In this document: in pieces, positions 1 through 9,785 of the stretch
Position numbering within the stretch: the stretch's first letter is position 1
Layout of the letters: each line of letters starts with the position of its first letter
Source of the DNA: Paulinella micropora
Taxonomy: Eukaryota > Cercozoa > Imbricatea > Euglyphida > Paulinellidae
Direction of reading: 5' to 3'
Assembly (NCBI GenBank): GCA_019918135.1
Contig: WBZZ01000692.1
Span: 1 to 64,000, forward strand
Length of the DNA stretch: 64,000 nucleotides
Made by a program: the position numbers and the translations under genes
The notes under the pieces: model-generated
What the model saw: the letters and a program-made list of their open reading frames with translations, nothing else
The model's database searches: none
What the model was told of the DNA's origin: nothing

Positions 1-3000
1 TGGGGATGTCTCTGTTAGAACGTTGTCCGAACACGAAGGACGCCACGGCGAGGAGCATCCAAAACTCAAGTGTCAGACGGTTGTCCAACTTTGTGCGCTT
101 ACTGCGTTTAATACCTTTCCACACCATCTCGACGTAGTGGTTGTCGGTTGGATCATCCATTCCCAACCGGAGACAGAAGTCCCGGATGGCATACATATAT
201 ACTTTGACGGTAGAGACGGCGAAGAAGCGGAACAGCCAAACCAGAAAGAGCACGATGAAAACTGGGTCCGGCCTCCACCGTTGGGGTATCCAGCGTTCCG
301 TAGCGTAGGACTCCCCAAACTCTTGAGTTTGTGGATGGCAGAACCATACGTCGCACTAGTACCAGCTGAGAGCGACTGGGCCATTAATTCGACTGCGGAG
401 TCGACAAGCCAGGGGACTTCCGTAGCGGCCGCAGACGCGTTGAAGAAAGCGCGGACAGGTTCATCTCTCGCCACAAGCTTTGCGCTCGATCTACCTGCGC
501 ACGGGCCAAGCAATCCACAACAGCGATGCGCTCTCGTTGAACGTGAGAAGCAGTCAGCGCAATGCCTGCCCGGACTAGCTTTGTGGCCCACACTTCTAAG
601 AGCCTTTGCACGTGCGGTTGAGCAGAGTAACACGAGTTTACAAAGCCCGCCGCCGCCTTACAATCCGTCACGAGGTGTATTTTCCGGAAGCCAAGGACTG
701 CGGCCACTCTCGTGTAAGAAGGCACAGTAGACCTCACGCTGGGGGAAGAGGGCACGTTCTTGTCCGATCTCAGCAGGACCAACTCCTCATCTGTCCAATC
801 TTCAGAGATGTACAGCCCCCTGGACCGATCCGGGGTCGCGATGAGCGCCCCCTTTCCCCCCACCTGCGTCTCTCCCACTTGTGAGAGGCTCGCATCGGTC
901 CATATAGTGCACTTCCTGCTATCTCCTATCCACACCATCTTTTCTTCGTCGAAGTGCCCGATTCGCAGGAAGTCTGAAATGGGTAGCCGGAAGTTAGCAT
1001 CCACTAGCACATCACGGGACCACCTTGCCGCTGCCGACGTCCGTGCACATACTCGTGCTGTCGTGGCCTCGGCCTTGACATAGCTGTTGTACAGCTGGCG
1101 AAGCTGGCCACGGCAGGACGTGCGTAAAACAACATTTGAGCCACGTAGGACATCAGGCCGAGGAGCCTCTCGAGCGTCTTGAGTTTGAAAAGAGAGCTGG
1201 TAGCAAGGCGGTTCAGGCCGGCGATCACGACGTCCCTCTTGTCATGCGGTAACTCGACGTACCAGTGTCCCTCCCGGGTGTCCTGGTACCAGCCCAACGC
1301 GCGGAAGGTCTGGTTCACTTCCTCCTTGTGCCACGGGATGCCGAAACGCTTCGATAGAGCCTTGAACTTCTTGAGCAAAGCGAAAGCACGTTCCCAGTTC
1401 TTGGCGATGATGTCGGAGTTGTCGACGTAGAGCTTCATGGGGATCGTCCGGTAAAGGTAGATGACTTCCAAAGCTCGAGAGAACCTATTCCACTGATCTG
1501 CAGCTGGCACACCGCCGAAACCCGGGCAGATTTGAACGTAGTACTCGGTTTTGCCGGTTTCCGGATTGCTGACTGCCACCACGTGTTGCCAAAATACTGA
1601 AGGGTCCAGCGGGGTCTGTCTGTAGGCGTTTTTGATGTCGGCAATGAGCGCGACGCACCCTGGTCCCGCCTCAACGATCCTAGCCATTTGTCTGTCGTGC
1701 GAATAATACTCCACCCCATCGTCCGTTCGGGGGCATAGCTGATTAAATCAAAGGTGACGAGGGTACGACAAGTCATTGATAAGTCTCTTCTTCCCGTCCT
1801 CCGGGTGCCACTTGTCCTTGGGTATAGCATATTGCCGCGAAACAATCGCTTGGTTCTTCTCATCATCGTTGGGGAATGGTGGTCTAACGAACGGTCCCAC
1901 CATGTAACCTTTGTTCACGCAGCTCAAGACTTCTTCATAGAGCTTCCGGTTGTCCTCGGGCGATAATCGGTCAACTATGGAATAGTCGCGGAGGAACTCT
2001 CCCGTGCCCCTGTAGAACGTTTGCGTGCCAGTGAGGAAGCCTTTCAACCATGTCACCTCGTCAGGCGGCAAGCACTGGTTTGCGTCGCTGAGGATCTCTT
2101 CTACGTTGAAAACCGTGGTGTACGGTTTGATCTTTCCCTTGCAGGGCGGCAGTACAAGTCTTTCACCAAGCACGAACCTGGGCTCGTTCTCTTCCAACCC
2201 AAAGAAGCACCCTGAGCGTCCCCTCCCTCTCGAAACGAAACTCAACAAGAGCTATTCCTCCCCAGCGTCGACCTGGGTCCGAAGTTCTCTCGAACCACAC
2301 GTGCGTGGTGCAAGGCTCAACGCACTGGGCCTCCACCTTGCCTTCGTATCCCACGAGCGCAGCCACGTGCGCGGAGCGCAATCTATCGATCATTGAAGAC
2401 AGAGATGCATTGGATGAAAAGGGGGAGAAAAACGACCAAAAGGGAAAGTCGTGCCACCACACACTGCCCCCTTCCACTTTGGACAACAAAGAGGGGGGAG
2501 ACAGCAATGGCAGACTCCAATTTGGAAAGTTCTGACTAGCTACGGGCAAGCATGAGAACGACTTCTCAACTGCGCCGCTAGCTCTGACCTGAGATGGTGT
2601 TGAGTGAACCCAAGCACCCATCTCTTCTTCCGCCTCCTGTCTGGCCACTTCCCAAACCCACCTGGGCAAAGGGACAAAGTCGGCCTGAGACTTGGATGAA
2701 GGGTGAAGACTGACGAAAGGAGGGGTAACAAAAAGAGGAGAGGAGAGAGAAGAAGGAGGAGAGGAAGCAAAAGAAAGGGAAGAGGAAGAAGAAGGAGAGA
2801 AAGGTACACCAGCTTGAGTGGCACCGCCATCTCGCTGCTTACTTACGAAGGCAAAGGGAACAGACGAAGTGGGAGGAGTAGTAGTAGAAGAAGGAGTGGC
2901 AACAGTATAAGATGAAGGCGAAGAAACAACAGTAGAAGACGGAGTAACAGTAGCAACAGGAGTAACAGTAGAAGAAGGAGTAACAGTAGCAAGAGGGGAA

Positions 3001-3145
3001 GCATGGAAAGTAGAAGAAAGAGCATTACTAACAACCGATGGTGCGACAATAGGTGAAAAACAATTAATAACTGACGGTGCAACAGCAGACGAAGAAGAAA
3101 AAGAAGAAGAAGAAGAAGAAGAAGAAGAAGGAGAAGAAGGAGAAG

Positions 3146-3177
<32 letters not shown>

Positions 3178-3441
3178 GAAAAGGAGAAAGAAGAAGAAGA
3201 AGAAGAAGAAGAGGAGGAGGAGGAGGAGGAAGAAGAAGATAAAGAAGAAGAGAAAGAAGAAAAAGAAGAAAAAGAAGAAAAAGAAGATGGGAAAGAAGAA
3301 GAAGAAGAAGAAGAAGAAGAAGAGGAGGAAGAAGAGGAGGAACAAGAAGAGAAAGAAGAAAAAGAAGAAGAAGAAGAAGAATAAGAAGAAGAAGGGGAAG
3401 AAGAAGAAGAAGAAAAAGAAGAAGAAGGAGAAGAAGAACAA

Positions 3442-3473
<32 letters not shown>

Positions 3474-3529
3474 AGCAGAAGAAGAAGAAGAAGAAGAAGA
3501 AGAAGAAGAAGAAGAAGAAGAAGAAGAAG

Positions 3530-3561
<32 letters not shown>

Positions 3562-3583
3562 GTAGCAGTAGTAGTAGTAGTAC

Positions 3584-3615
<32 letters not shown>

Positions 3616-4747
3616 ACTGACAAGGCAAAAGGATAAGTCACAGTTGAGATAAAACGAACAGGTGAGGGTAGAAGAGGAGAAGAAAGAGTTGAAACAGTAG
3701 TAGAAAGAGGGGAAGAGAGAAGGGGAACCCTCCGTACATCGGAGCTGACAAACATGTTAGGTAGGCCACTCTTACTCGGAGATGACATAATGGCACTACC
3801 TACAGACGACGAAAAGGAGTGTTGCGAGATGAGGGACGAACAAGGGGGGAGAACGAGGTGAGGAAAGCAGCAGACAACCTGGGGGTACAGAATGGCCAAG
3901 CAAGTTTGGTTGACCGTCCTTTGGTTGTGAAGAACGACCGCTGGTGGCGGAAAAACCGGAAAAAAGAGAAGTTCTGGTGCGGGTGGCACCACCAGCAAAA
4001 AAGATGTGGAAGCCACCACACTCACATACTGCGGTGAACGGTGTTTCTTGTTGCGTTGAAGCGTGCTGGAAGGCGTTTTGTCTTTTTGTTCAACTTCAGC
4101 AGGGCATGCGACACCCTCACCAGGGTCCCACACCACTTCCCCACTCCCCACAACCACTGCATTGGAATTTGACGAAGTCGAGCACACCCTGAGGGTCGAA
4201 GGCACTTCCGACCCAAAGCCTTTACCCTCAGGGCCTCTTCATCCTTGCTTAGGCTTCTTGAAGTCCCACTTGGTACTAGTAGAATTGGGGCAGGTGTCTT
4301 TACGGTGGTCCTTCTTGCCTGGGCAGGCTGGGCACGAATGACGAAACCGACAATTTTGCCATAGCTGCATACATCGCCCTCTGCCCAAGCCCAACACGCC
4401 TTGTTGATCAGTTTCCCTCGACGACCACCAGGTGTCGACTGACTAGTACTGTTGTTGTTACCATGGGAGGACGACCACAGTTGGTTTCCCCCCCGGCCTG
4501 ACACATCAACATAGGCGTTAGAAAGTGGTACGAGATGTACGTGGCAGAGTTCAGAAAACAAAGTGCCTTTGTGCCACTCTCCCAACTTAGACAAGCTCCT
4601 CACAGCCCAGTCCCATGCAGCAACAGAAGCAATAGTATATTTCCTCAACAGTAGTTCTACAAACCTGTAATGCTCCCACATATCTGCTGCATGCGACGTC
4701 CAACACACAGAGTACAAACCAATCATGATGCTGATTAGGTTGAGCAA
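1..4747 (-). mobile_element. DIRS-like (tyrosine-recombinase) retroelement, broken
   Basis: Read on the minus strand the element runs from gag (about 4747 to 2250) through reverse transcriptase (about 2250-1004) and RNase H (about 910-780) to a region resembling the N-terminal core-binding part of a tyrosine recombinase (about 400-60). The RT shows a motif-A-like stretch LIADIKNAYRQTPLDP and the RNase H shows WTDASLSQVGE. The order RT, RNase H, then tyrosine recombinase in place of a DDE integrase is the hallmark of the DIRS order. The gag part has Cys/His-rich segments and a very long serine run coded by a trinucleotide repeat. No LTRs or inverted termini were found, and the left end lies outside the window. 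The element is a fossil with several breaks (at least four by eye). It stops within about 30 bases of the first virus-like gene at 4775. Confidence 0.65.
3091..3614. repeat. (GAA)n / (GTA)n trinucleotide tract
   Basis: About 500 bases of nearly uninterrupted GAA units on the plus strand, ending in a short GTA run. On the minus strand this reads as poly-serine, on other frames poly-leucine, poly-phenylalanine or poly-lysine. The tract is inside the gag-like part of the DIRS-like element. The ORFs it creates on both strands are composition artefacts, except possibly the serine frame belonging to the retroelement. Confidence 0.95.
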
Positions 4748-4774
4748 ACCCCCAGCAGTGGCCTTAGCCTGGAA

Positions 4775-6712
4775 ATGCAGAAGCTGCGCCGGCGCGTGGA
4801 GCCGTTGGTTCTGAGCACGCTGGGACGGGGCGGGGGTTGTTCGGACGCGCAGGCGGCGGCGTGGGAGCAGGTGCGCAAGGGCCGGCTGTCACCGTTCACG
4901 CCGGGGCTGAAGCTTCCACCCTCGTTCTACTCGTACCAGGCGCTGCCCGTGAACAACCTGGGAGTGGCCGACTGCCAGTTGGTGCGCCTGAATACGTTGT
5001 TGGAGGCGATCTACCGGGGCCCACTGAACGAGGAGTTCCAGGTCTGTCTGGCGGCGGCGCAGACGGCCGGGGCCGTAGGCACGTTCTTTCACCTGCTGAT
5101 GTACGGCCCGCCCGGCACGGGCAAGTCGCATCTGCACCAGCTGCTGACGGAGCACTGCCTGCTGCAAGGGGCGGTACGCGCGCAGCTGGGGATGTCGGTC
5201 AAGGCGCTGGCCGGTAACTTCAACTTTATCGGGCAGGTGACGGTGATGGACGAGCTGCCCAAACACTACCGCGGCAACCACAACCCTAACATGGAGGAGG
5301 ACGACAAGACCGAGATGATCAAGGCCATGCTGTGGTCCCGCAGCGTGGGGTTTTCGTACATGCGCACCGACCAGGACACCGGGCAGCGCTTCCACGAGTA
5401 CACGCAGGCGCAGGTGAGCGGGTCGCACCTGGTGAACACCAACACGCACCCTTCTCGGTTCGCGCAGCCACTGCGAGATCGCTTCCACACGCGGTACGTG
5501 CCGGGGCGCGTCCGGCCGGGGTGCGAAGCGTGGCGCAATTTTGCGGGCGACGGAGACGACGAGGAGGCAGAGGCACGGCGGCACGCGCTGGCGCGATGGG
5601 TCCGGGACAATGGCGCGCTGATCACGCTGTACTATTACTTGCAGTCGCTGGGCTTTGTGTCGCCCGTGAAACTGCACGTGACCTCCACGATCATGGAGGA
5701 GTTTTGTGTCGAGGCCATGAAGAAGGGGGTCAGGCGCCTGAATCTGCAGCGCTTCATCCACCGCCTGTGCGCCCTGATCAAGCTGGTAGCTATCCGCCGC
5801 GCCATTGAAATCGTATTTCACTCGTCGGTGAGCCCGCTGATTGACCCGGCGCTCGGTACCGATCACGGGCTGCCGCTGGGCAGACCCCCCTCGCTGGTGC
5901 AGCTTGCCTTTCTGGAGCCCTTCCTCAACGACGAAGACCCCAGCGTGATTATGCAGGCCGTCGGACTGCTCGCGCCACAGGAGCTGCAACAGCCGCAGCA
6001 GCGCCAGGTTCTATACAGCTTGGCGGAGGCCTTCTTCGGCCGTGCCGCTCGAGGAGAGGGAGGGGGGCCGGCGCGGCGCGGCGGCAGGGGTGGTGATGAC
6101 ACGCGCAGCGGGCTCTACCGGGCCAGCGACCCTGCCGGTGATGGCAACGGCCATTACGACGACGATGACGGCGGCGGCAGCGGCGGCGGCAGGGGGGGCG
6201 GAGGGCGCCCGCCCTACAAGAAAAGGCGCGGCGGGGGGGAGGAGGCGGAGGAGGACGAAGACGAAGCCCGCGCTTGGGCCCCCGAGGAAACCAAAGAGGC
6301 CTACAAGTCCCCTTTTGTCGGGGAGTGCACCGAGGCGCTGCCGGTCACGGCCAGCGACGCCACTCAGCGCAGGTACTTGGAGGAAAGCAAGCTGAGCCGC
6401 GGCGTCTTTGAAAAGAACGAGCTGCGGCTGGTGCAGCAGCGCCGGGCCCGCGTCGAGGCGCTGGGGCTAGTGCGCGAGGGGCCGGGGGGCAACCTCGGCA
6501 CCTTTCTCCTGCCCAAGCAGCCCCCGCTCTTCCCCGAGCCCAACGACTTCGCTGCCTGCCGCAAGAAGCTGTTGCAGTTGGCCTGGCAGAACCGCCCCGA
6601 CGCCGATTCGCGCGATTACGAGGAGTACCGGCACGTGCTGGATCTGTTGCAGGACGAGAACGAACGCCCCGGGCCCGGGGGGGGCGCCGTCATCAAGCAG
6701 ACGCGCGACTAG
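4775..6712 (+). CDS. P-loop ATPase, SF3 helicase / AAA+-like (virus-like block A)
   Basis: A 645-residue protein starting at the ATG at 4775, the first in the frame. Residues around 112-121 form a Walker A motif (GPPGTGKSHL), followed by a Walker B-like VTVMDELPK near residue 154, a KAMLWSRSVGF stretch, a motif-C-like SGSHLVNTNTHP near 215 and an arginine-bearing LRDRFHTRYVP near 230. Hydrophobic residues ending in asparagine in the third motif, followed by the conserved arginine, fit superfamily 3 helicases of DNA viruses better than ordinary AAA+ proteins. That assignment rests on motif order alone. After residue 420 comes a glycine/acidic low-complexity linker with a basic patch (KKRRGGG), then a second folded region rich in Leu and Arg. 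SF3 helicases unwind replicating viral DNA as ring hexamers. The next reading frame, at 6737, starts 25 bases downstream on the same strand and may belong to the same transcription unit. Confidence 0.6.
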   Translation: MQKLRRRVEPLVLSTLGRGGGCSDAQAAAWEQVRKGRLSPFTPGLKLPPSFYSYQALPVNNLGVADCQLVRLNTLLEAIYRGPLNEEFQVCLAAAQTAGAVGTFFHLLMYGPPGTGKSHLHQLLTEHCLLQGAVRAQLGMSVKALAGNFNFIGQVTVMDELPKHYRGNHNPNMEEDDKTEMIKAMLWSRSVGFSYMRTDQDTGQRFHEYTQAQVSGSHLVNTNTHPSRFAQPLRDRFHTRYVPGRVRPGCEAWRNFAGDGDDEEAEARRHALARWVRDNGALITLYYYLQSLGFVSPVKLHVTSTIMEEFCVEAMKKGVRRLNLQRFIHRLCALIKLVAIRRAIEIVFHSSVSPLIDPALGTDHGLPLGRPPSLVQLAFLEPFLNDEDPSVIMQAVGLLAPQELQQPQQRQVLYSLAEAFFGRAARGEGGGPARRGGRGGDDTRSGLYRASDPAGDGNGHYDDDDGGGSGGGRGGGGRPPYKKRRGGGEEAEEDEDEARAWAPEETKEAYKSPFVGECTEALPVTASDATQRRYLEESKLSRGVFEKNELRLVQQRRARVEALGLVREGPGGNLGTFLLPKQPPLFPEPNDFAACRKKLLQLAWQNRPDADSRDYEEYRHVLDLLQDENERPGPGGGAVIKQTRD

Positions 6713-6736
6713 TACTTCGAGATCCCCGAGGGCATT

Positions 6737-7387
6737 ATGCTCTGGGGGTTGTGGCAGGACCTGCTGCAGAGGCTGATGCTGTTGCAGCTGCAGCGCGGCT
6801 ACGGTCGGCCGCGCCAGCTCCTCACGGGCCAGACGGACTACAAGTCCACCCACTACAACCTGACGGTCGTCAACCTACTGCCCGACGTCTTCTGTGGCTC
6901 CAGCACAGAGCCCCGCGCGCGACGAGAGCCGCTGGATCAGTCCCTGCAGACACAGCTCAACAAAGACCCCGCCGCCTTCGGCCTCTACCTCCGCGACAAG
7001 GCCCTGGCCGTTCGGGGCAACGACGAACGCCACGCCGCAGCCGCCGCCGCCGAGCCACGCTCGGACTACGCCGACTACGTGTATTGCCAGCACCACAAGG
7101 AGCTGCTGCTTCCCCGCAAGGACCTGCAGCGCCTCTCCCCCGCCGACCGCCTCGTCACTCTGCCCGACCACCTCCTTCTCAAGGCTATCCACCGTGCCGA
7201 CAAAAAGATACGCACCGAAAACGCGCGGCTCCTACGCGAAAACGAAAGCTTTGCGGGACTCTTCATGGGCGACGACGACGATGCAGAGCAACAGCTCCAC
7301 TTGTACTCGTATGGCATGACGTCTGCTAACCAGACCCTAAATCTGCCTTCTGTCGAGGAGGAGGACGAGGAGGGGAAGAGGGGGTAG
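6737..7387 (+). CDS. Unrecognised protein downstream of the ATPase
   Basis: A 216-residue frame from the ATG at 6737 to the stop at 7387, directly behind the ATPase gene. It has a helical, Leu/Gln-rich start (MLWGLWQDLLQRLMLLQL), a middle part rich in charged residues with YVYCQHHKELLLPRKDL, and a strongly acidic end (DDDDAEQQ, later EEEDEEGKRG). Codon use is GC-rich like its upstream neighbour. No family was recognised. Its tight spacing suggests it works with, or was part of, the ATPase product. A purine-rich spacer follows before the next gene. Confidence 0.5.
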   Translation: MLWGLWQDLLQRLMLLQLQRGYGRPRQLLTGQTDYKSTHYNLTVVNLLPDVFCGSSTEPRARREPLDQSLQTQLNKDPAAFGLYLRDKALAVRGNDERHAAAAAAEPRSDYADYVYCQHHKELLLPRKDLQRLSPADRLVTLPDHLLLKAIHRADKKIRTENARLLRENESFAGLFMGDDDDAEQQLHLYSYGMTSANQTLNLPSVEEEDEEGKRG

Positions 7388-7557
7388 ACAACTACGACCA
7401 CCACGCTCGGCGCAGATTGGTGGGTGAACAAGGGGGGGGGGGAGAGGGAGATGTAGATAGATCTTTTCTTTGCTTTTTGTGTTTTTCTTTTTTTTTAGTT
7501 GCATTCTTATTTAAAACAAAAAACAAGAGCTTTAAAAAAAACTCCGTTCGGCCGGCC
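7388..7557 (+). promoter_or_regulatory. Spacer with G-run and TATA-like A/T box
   Basis: The gap holds a poly-G run near 7431-7450, a T-rich tract near 7480-7500, TTATTTAAAAC at 7507-7517 and TTTAAAAAAA at 7531-7540, the last ending 18 bases before the ATG at 7558. The two A/T boxes are the best promoter candidates for the membrane-protein gene that follows. Similar boxes stand 20-50 bases before other starts in this block. The promoter role is inference. Confidence 0.35.
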
Positions 7558-8406
7558 ATGTCCAAGTACTACTTCATGCCGGAGGGGTCCGGGTTCCGAG
7601 GTATGCCGGTCGTTTTGTTAATAGGACATTTGCTAGCAGTTCTGACGCTCTGGTATTTTTTATATTGGCGTTTACAAATACTGCGCCTAGTCAACGCAAG
7701 TGTCCGCTATGCCGTACCACCCGCTGTGGGGCAGGGGCCGCCTGCTTTACGAGTGGTACAAATCAGCGCTTACAACAGCCAACTCACTAGCAGTACCAGT
7801 CATCCAGGCCAAATCGCCTTGCTCAGCTTCTGCCACTTTCTGTCCTGGTGGTGCTTCTTTCTGGTGCCGTGGACCCTCGACGGTACCGCGCCGGCCGCAA
7901 GCATCGGCTGGGTGGTTGCCATGTGCCTCTACACCGCGCTGGCCCTGCGGCGCCTGATTTGGGCTTGCAAGCCACTGCCGCCAGCTCGAGTCTGGAAATT
8001 TGGGGTTCTTTTGTTGGGGCTAGTTTGCACCGCAGCGGCCCTCGTGAGCCAGCGTGCTTGGATTGTGTGGCTCATTCTCTTGTTGGGCCTGCTTGCCGTG
8101 TGCTTGGGTGAACAACGTACCGCACCCCCACCCGAAGCCGTGTCTATAGGCGTGCCCCCGCGTTATTTGCTCCAGACTATCGTTGTCGCGGGCCTGGCGT
8201 CTGCACTGGGCCTTGCCGCTTCCCGGCTACAGGCCGCTAGCTGTTGCAGCCGCTTGTCTGACGTGTTGGCCTCGCTAGCTGCCGTTGGCTTTGTGCTTAT
8301 ATGGTGGCCGCTGTACTTGCAAACCGATCTCTACGAGACTGTAGCACAGAGCCAAGCCTCGCTTGCACGGCTGCGAGGACAAAGCATCACGGCTCTGCCC
8401 CTGTGA
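7558..8406 (+). CDS. Multi-pass membrane protein (about seven TM segments)
   Basis: A 282-residue protein from the ATG at 7558; the frame is open further upstream but without a better start. By eye there are seven hydrophobic segments: about residues 18-38 (LLIGHLLAVLTLWYFLYW), 88-107, 117-137, 150-170, 174-192, 208-227 and 233-253. The loops are short, no signal peptide precedes the first segment, and the C-terminus is short and polar. A small multi-spanning envelope protein (gM type) is known in herpesviruses, and this could play that part, but no gM-specific motif or family match is visible. It is followed by a long pyrimidine spacer and an AATAAA at 8679-8684. A second multi-pass protein lies 1.4 kb downstream. 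Confidence 0.6.
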   Translation: MSKYYFMPEGSGFRGMPVVLLIGHLLAVLTLWYFLYWRLQILRLVNASVRYAVPPAVGQGPPALRVVQISAYNSQLTSSTSHPGQIALLSFCHFLSWWCFFLVPWTLDGTAPAASIGWVVAMCLYTALALRRLIWACKPLPPARVWKFGVLLLGLVCTAAALVSQRAWIVWLILLLGLLAVCLGEQRTAPPPEAVSIGVPPRYLLQTIVVAGLASALGLAASRLQAASCCSRLSDVLASLAAVGFVLIWWPLYLQTDLYETVAQSQASLARLRGQSITALPL

Positions 8407-8709
8407 AGAACATACGCACTGACGCAGATGGTGTGTAGTGTGTACAGTGCAGCACAACCCCCCCCCACCTCATTCCCCCCCCCCCCCTCCCCTCTCTCTC
8501 CCCTCCCCGCCTTTTTTTCCTTCTCTCTCTCTTCTTTCCCTCCCGCCTTCTCTCTCTCTTCCCTGGTTTTTTCTTTTGTTATGCTTTCCGCACCCCGCCC
8601 CTCCCCCTCCCTCCTTCTCTTTCTAAATTTTCAGTCTGTCTTTTCTAGATAGGAGTCAGACAAAAGATTTGGCTGTTTAATAAAAAGACTCTGGTCTAGA
8701 ATTACAGTT
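8407..8709 (+). terminator. 3' spacer with pyrimidine tract and AATAAA
   Basis: About 300 bases without a gene. 8455-8590 is almost pure C/T (C-runs, then TC repeats), and AATAAA at 8679-8684 is the likely polyadenylation signal of the membrane-protein gene. The same A/T patch stands 26 bases before the next ATG at 8710 and may also serve as its TATA-like box. Confidence 0.5.
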
Positions 8710-9369
8710 ATGAAATCAAGCCACCGTTACAAACCCTACCACAAACACTGTCCTGGTCGCGCCGTGCCCGGGACCCAAATGCATCACTCTTTGGACCAGG
8801 CTTCTTGGTCGATAGTGCTGTCTTATCTTGAGACCAGCGACTGGCTGCGCGTTGTTTATGCCCTGTACCAAGAAAGGGAACGCGCCCACAGGCACCTGCG
8901 GGGAGCCTGTAAGCCACCAGACGCTGCAAAGGGGTTTGTGGATAGGCTGGTGCAGCACGCGCTGCAGAAGCTGTCACTGCAGTCTATCGCACAGCTGAGA
9001 TGTCGGGTACGAGAAATGTGTTTGCAGTGTACGCAGCGCCGCTGCCGCATTTCACCAAGGCATCTGTGCTTGAACCACGAAGCCTCCCGACCAGAGCCTT
9101 CGGTGATGGAGGCCGGCTGGGTTCTGCAGCAGCTTCGCGCGCCCTTGGGTTCGGCGCAGGTCGCCGATCTCTGCTTTGACTTTGTGCTAGTGCAGGGAGA
9201 GGCCACCCCGCGCTTACAAGTCCTGCAGTATTTCTTACAAAAAAACGCCATAACAGCCGTGCGCTTCGAGCGGAAGCTCTTCTTCTGGGGAGAAGGCGGT
9301 TCACTTGGCGAGGCCTTGCACGCCTGGCGTGCTAGATACCCCAGCTTGTACCGGAGCCGCCTAGTTTAG
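8710..9369 (+). CDS. F-box-like protein
   Basis: A 219-residue protein from the ATG at 8710, with a second possible ATG at 8779. Near residues 25-50 the stretch SLDQASWSIVLSYLETSDWL has the Leu/Trp/Leu spacing of an F-box (an N-terminal helix followed by a hydrophobic hairpin). The remainder is helical with scattered Cys and His (CLQCTQRRCR near residue 106) and no LRR or kelch repeats. F-box proteins bind Skp1 and present targets to cullin ubiquitin ligases; several large DNA viruses carry them to redirect host protein turnover. The F-box call is by pattern only. It sits between two multi-pass membrane protein genes, all on the plus strand. Confidence 0.4.
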   Translation: MKSSHRYKPYHKHCPGRAVPGTQMHHSLDQASWSIVLSYLETSDWLRVVYALYQERERAHRHLRGACKPPDAAKGFVDRLVQHALQKLSLQSIAQLRCRVREMCLQCTQRRCRISPRHLCLNHEASRPEPSVMEAGWVLQQLRAPLGSAQVADLCFDFVLVQGEATPRLQVLQYFLQKNAITAVRFERKLFFWGEGGSLGEALHAWRARYPSLYRSRLV

Positions 9370-9785
9370 CTGCCGTGCTTCACGGCTCTGCTCGCAACCC
9401 TTCCCCCCCCCCCCCTCCCTCCTTCTCTCACTCTCTCTCTCTCTCTCTCTTCTCTCCCTCCTTTCTCGGGGAGGTGGGGGCCGCGGGGAGTTGATAGTGC
9501 AGGATGGGGGAAAGGCATGGAGAGGGGAGGAAGGGGGGGGGGGGAAGGAGAAGGGGGGGGGGAGGTAAGAAAAGGCAGAGAAAGGGATAGGGAAAGAGAG
9601 AGGAGGGAAGCCAGAAACTTTCTGTTGGGCTTTGGCGTTGTCTTGGTTCTAAGAAAAAAAACAACAAAAAACAAAGAATTTAAAAAAAAGGTTTGAACGC
9701 CAAAAAAAGTCAGTGGTTACTTTTTTTGGGGGAGAAAAGGAGGAGGCTCTACAGCAAGCTGTTCTGATTCTTCCTGCAGCCAAAA
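9370..9785. other. Gene-free spacer, strand-biased tracts
   Basis: It contains C-runs and TC repeats (about 9400-9460), then a G/A-rich stretch with several runs of eight or more G (about 9470-9600), and A-rich boxes at about 9650-9690. The ORFs here are low-complexity translations. The A-rich box GAATTTAAAAAAAAGG near 9676-9691 may be promoter sequence for the gene at 9786. Confidence 0.6.

Noticed and set aside
2843-3628. Long poly-Leu, poly-Phe and poly-Lys frames
   Set aside because: They are translations of the (GAA)n tract in different frames and carry no gene-like composition.
7558-8406. Assignment as herpesvirus glycoprotein M
   Set aside because: Topology is suggestive but no gM motif or neighbouring gN-like gene is seen, so no symbol is given.
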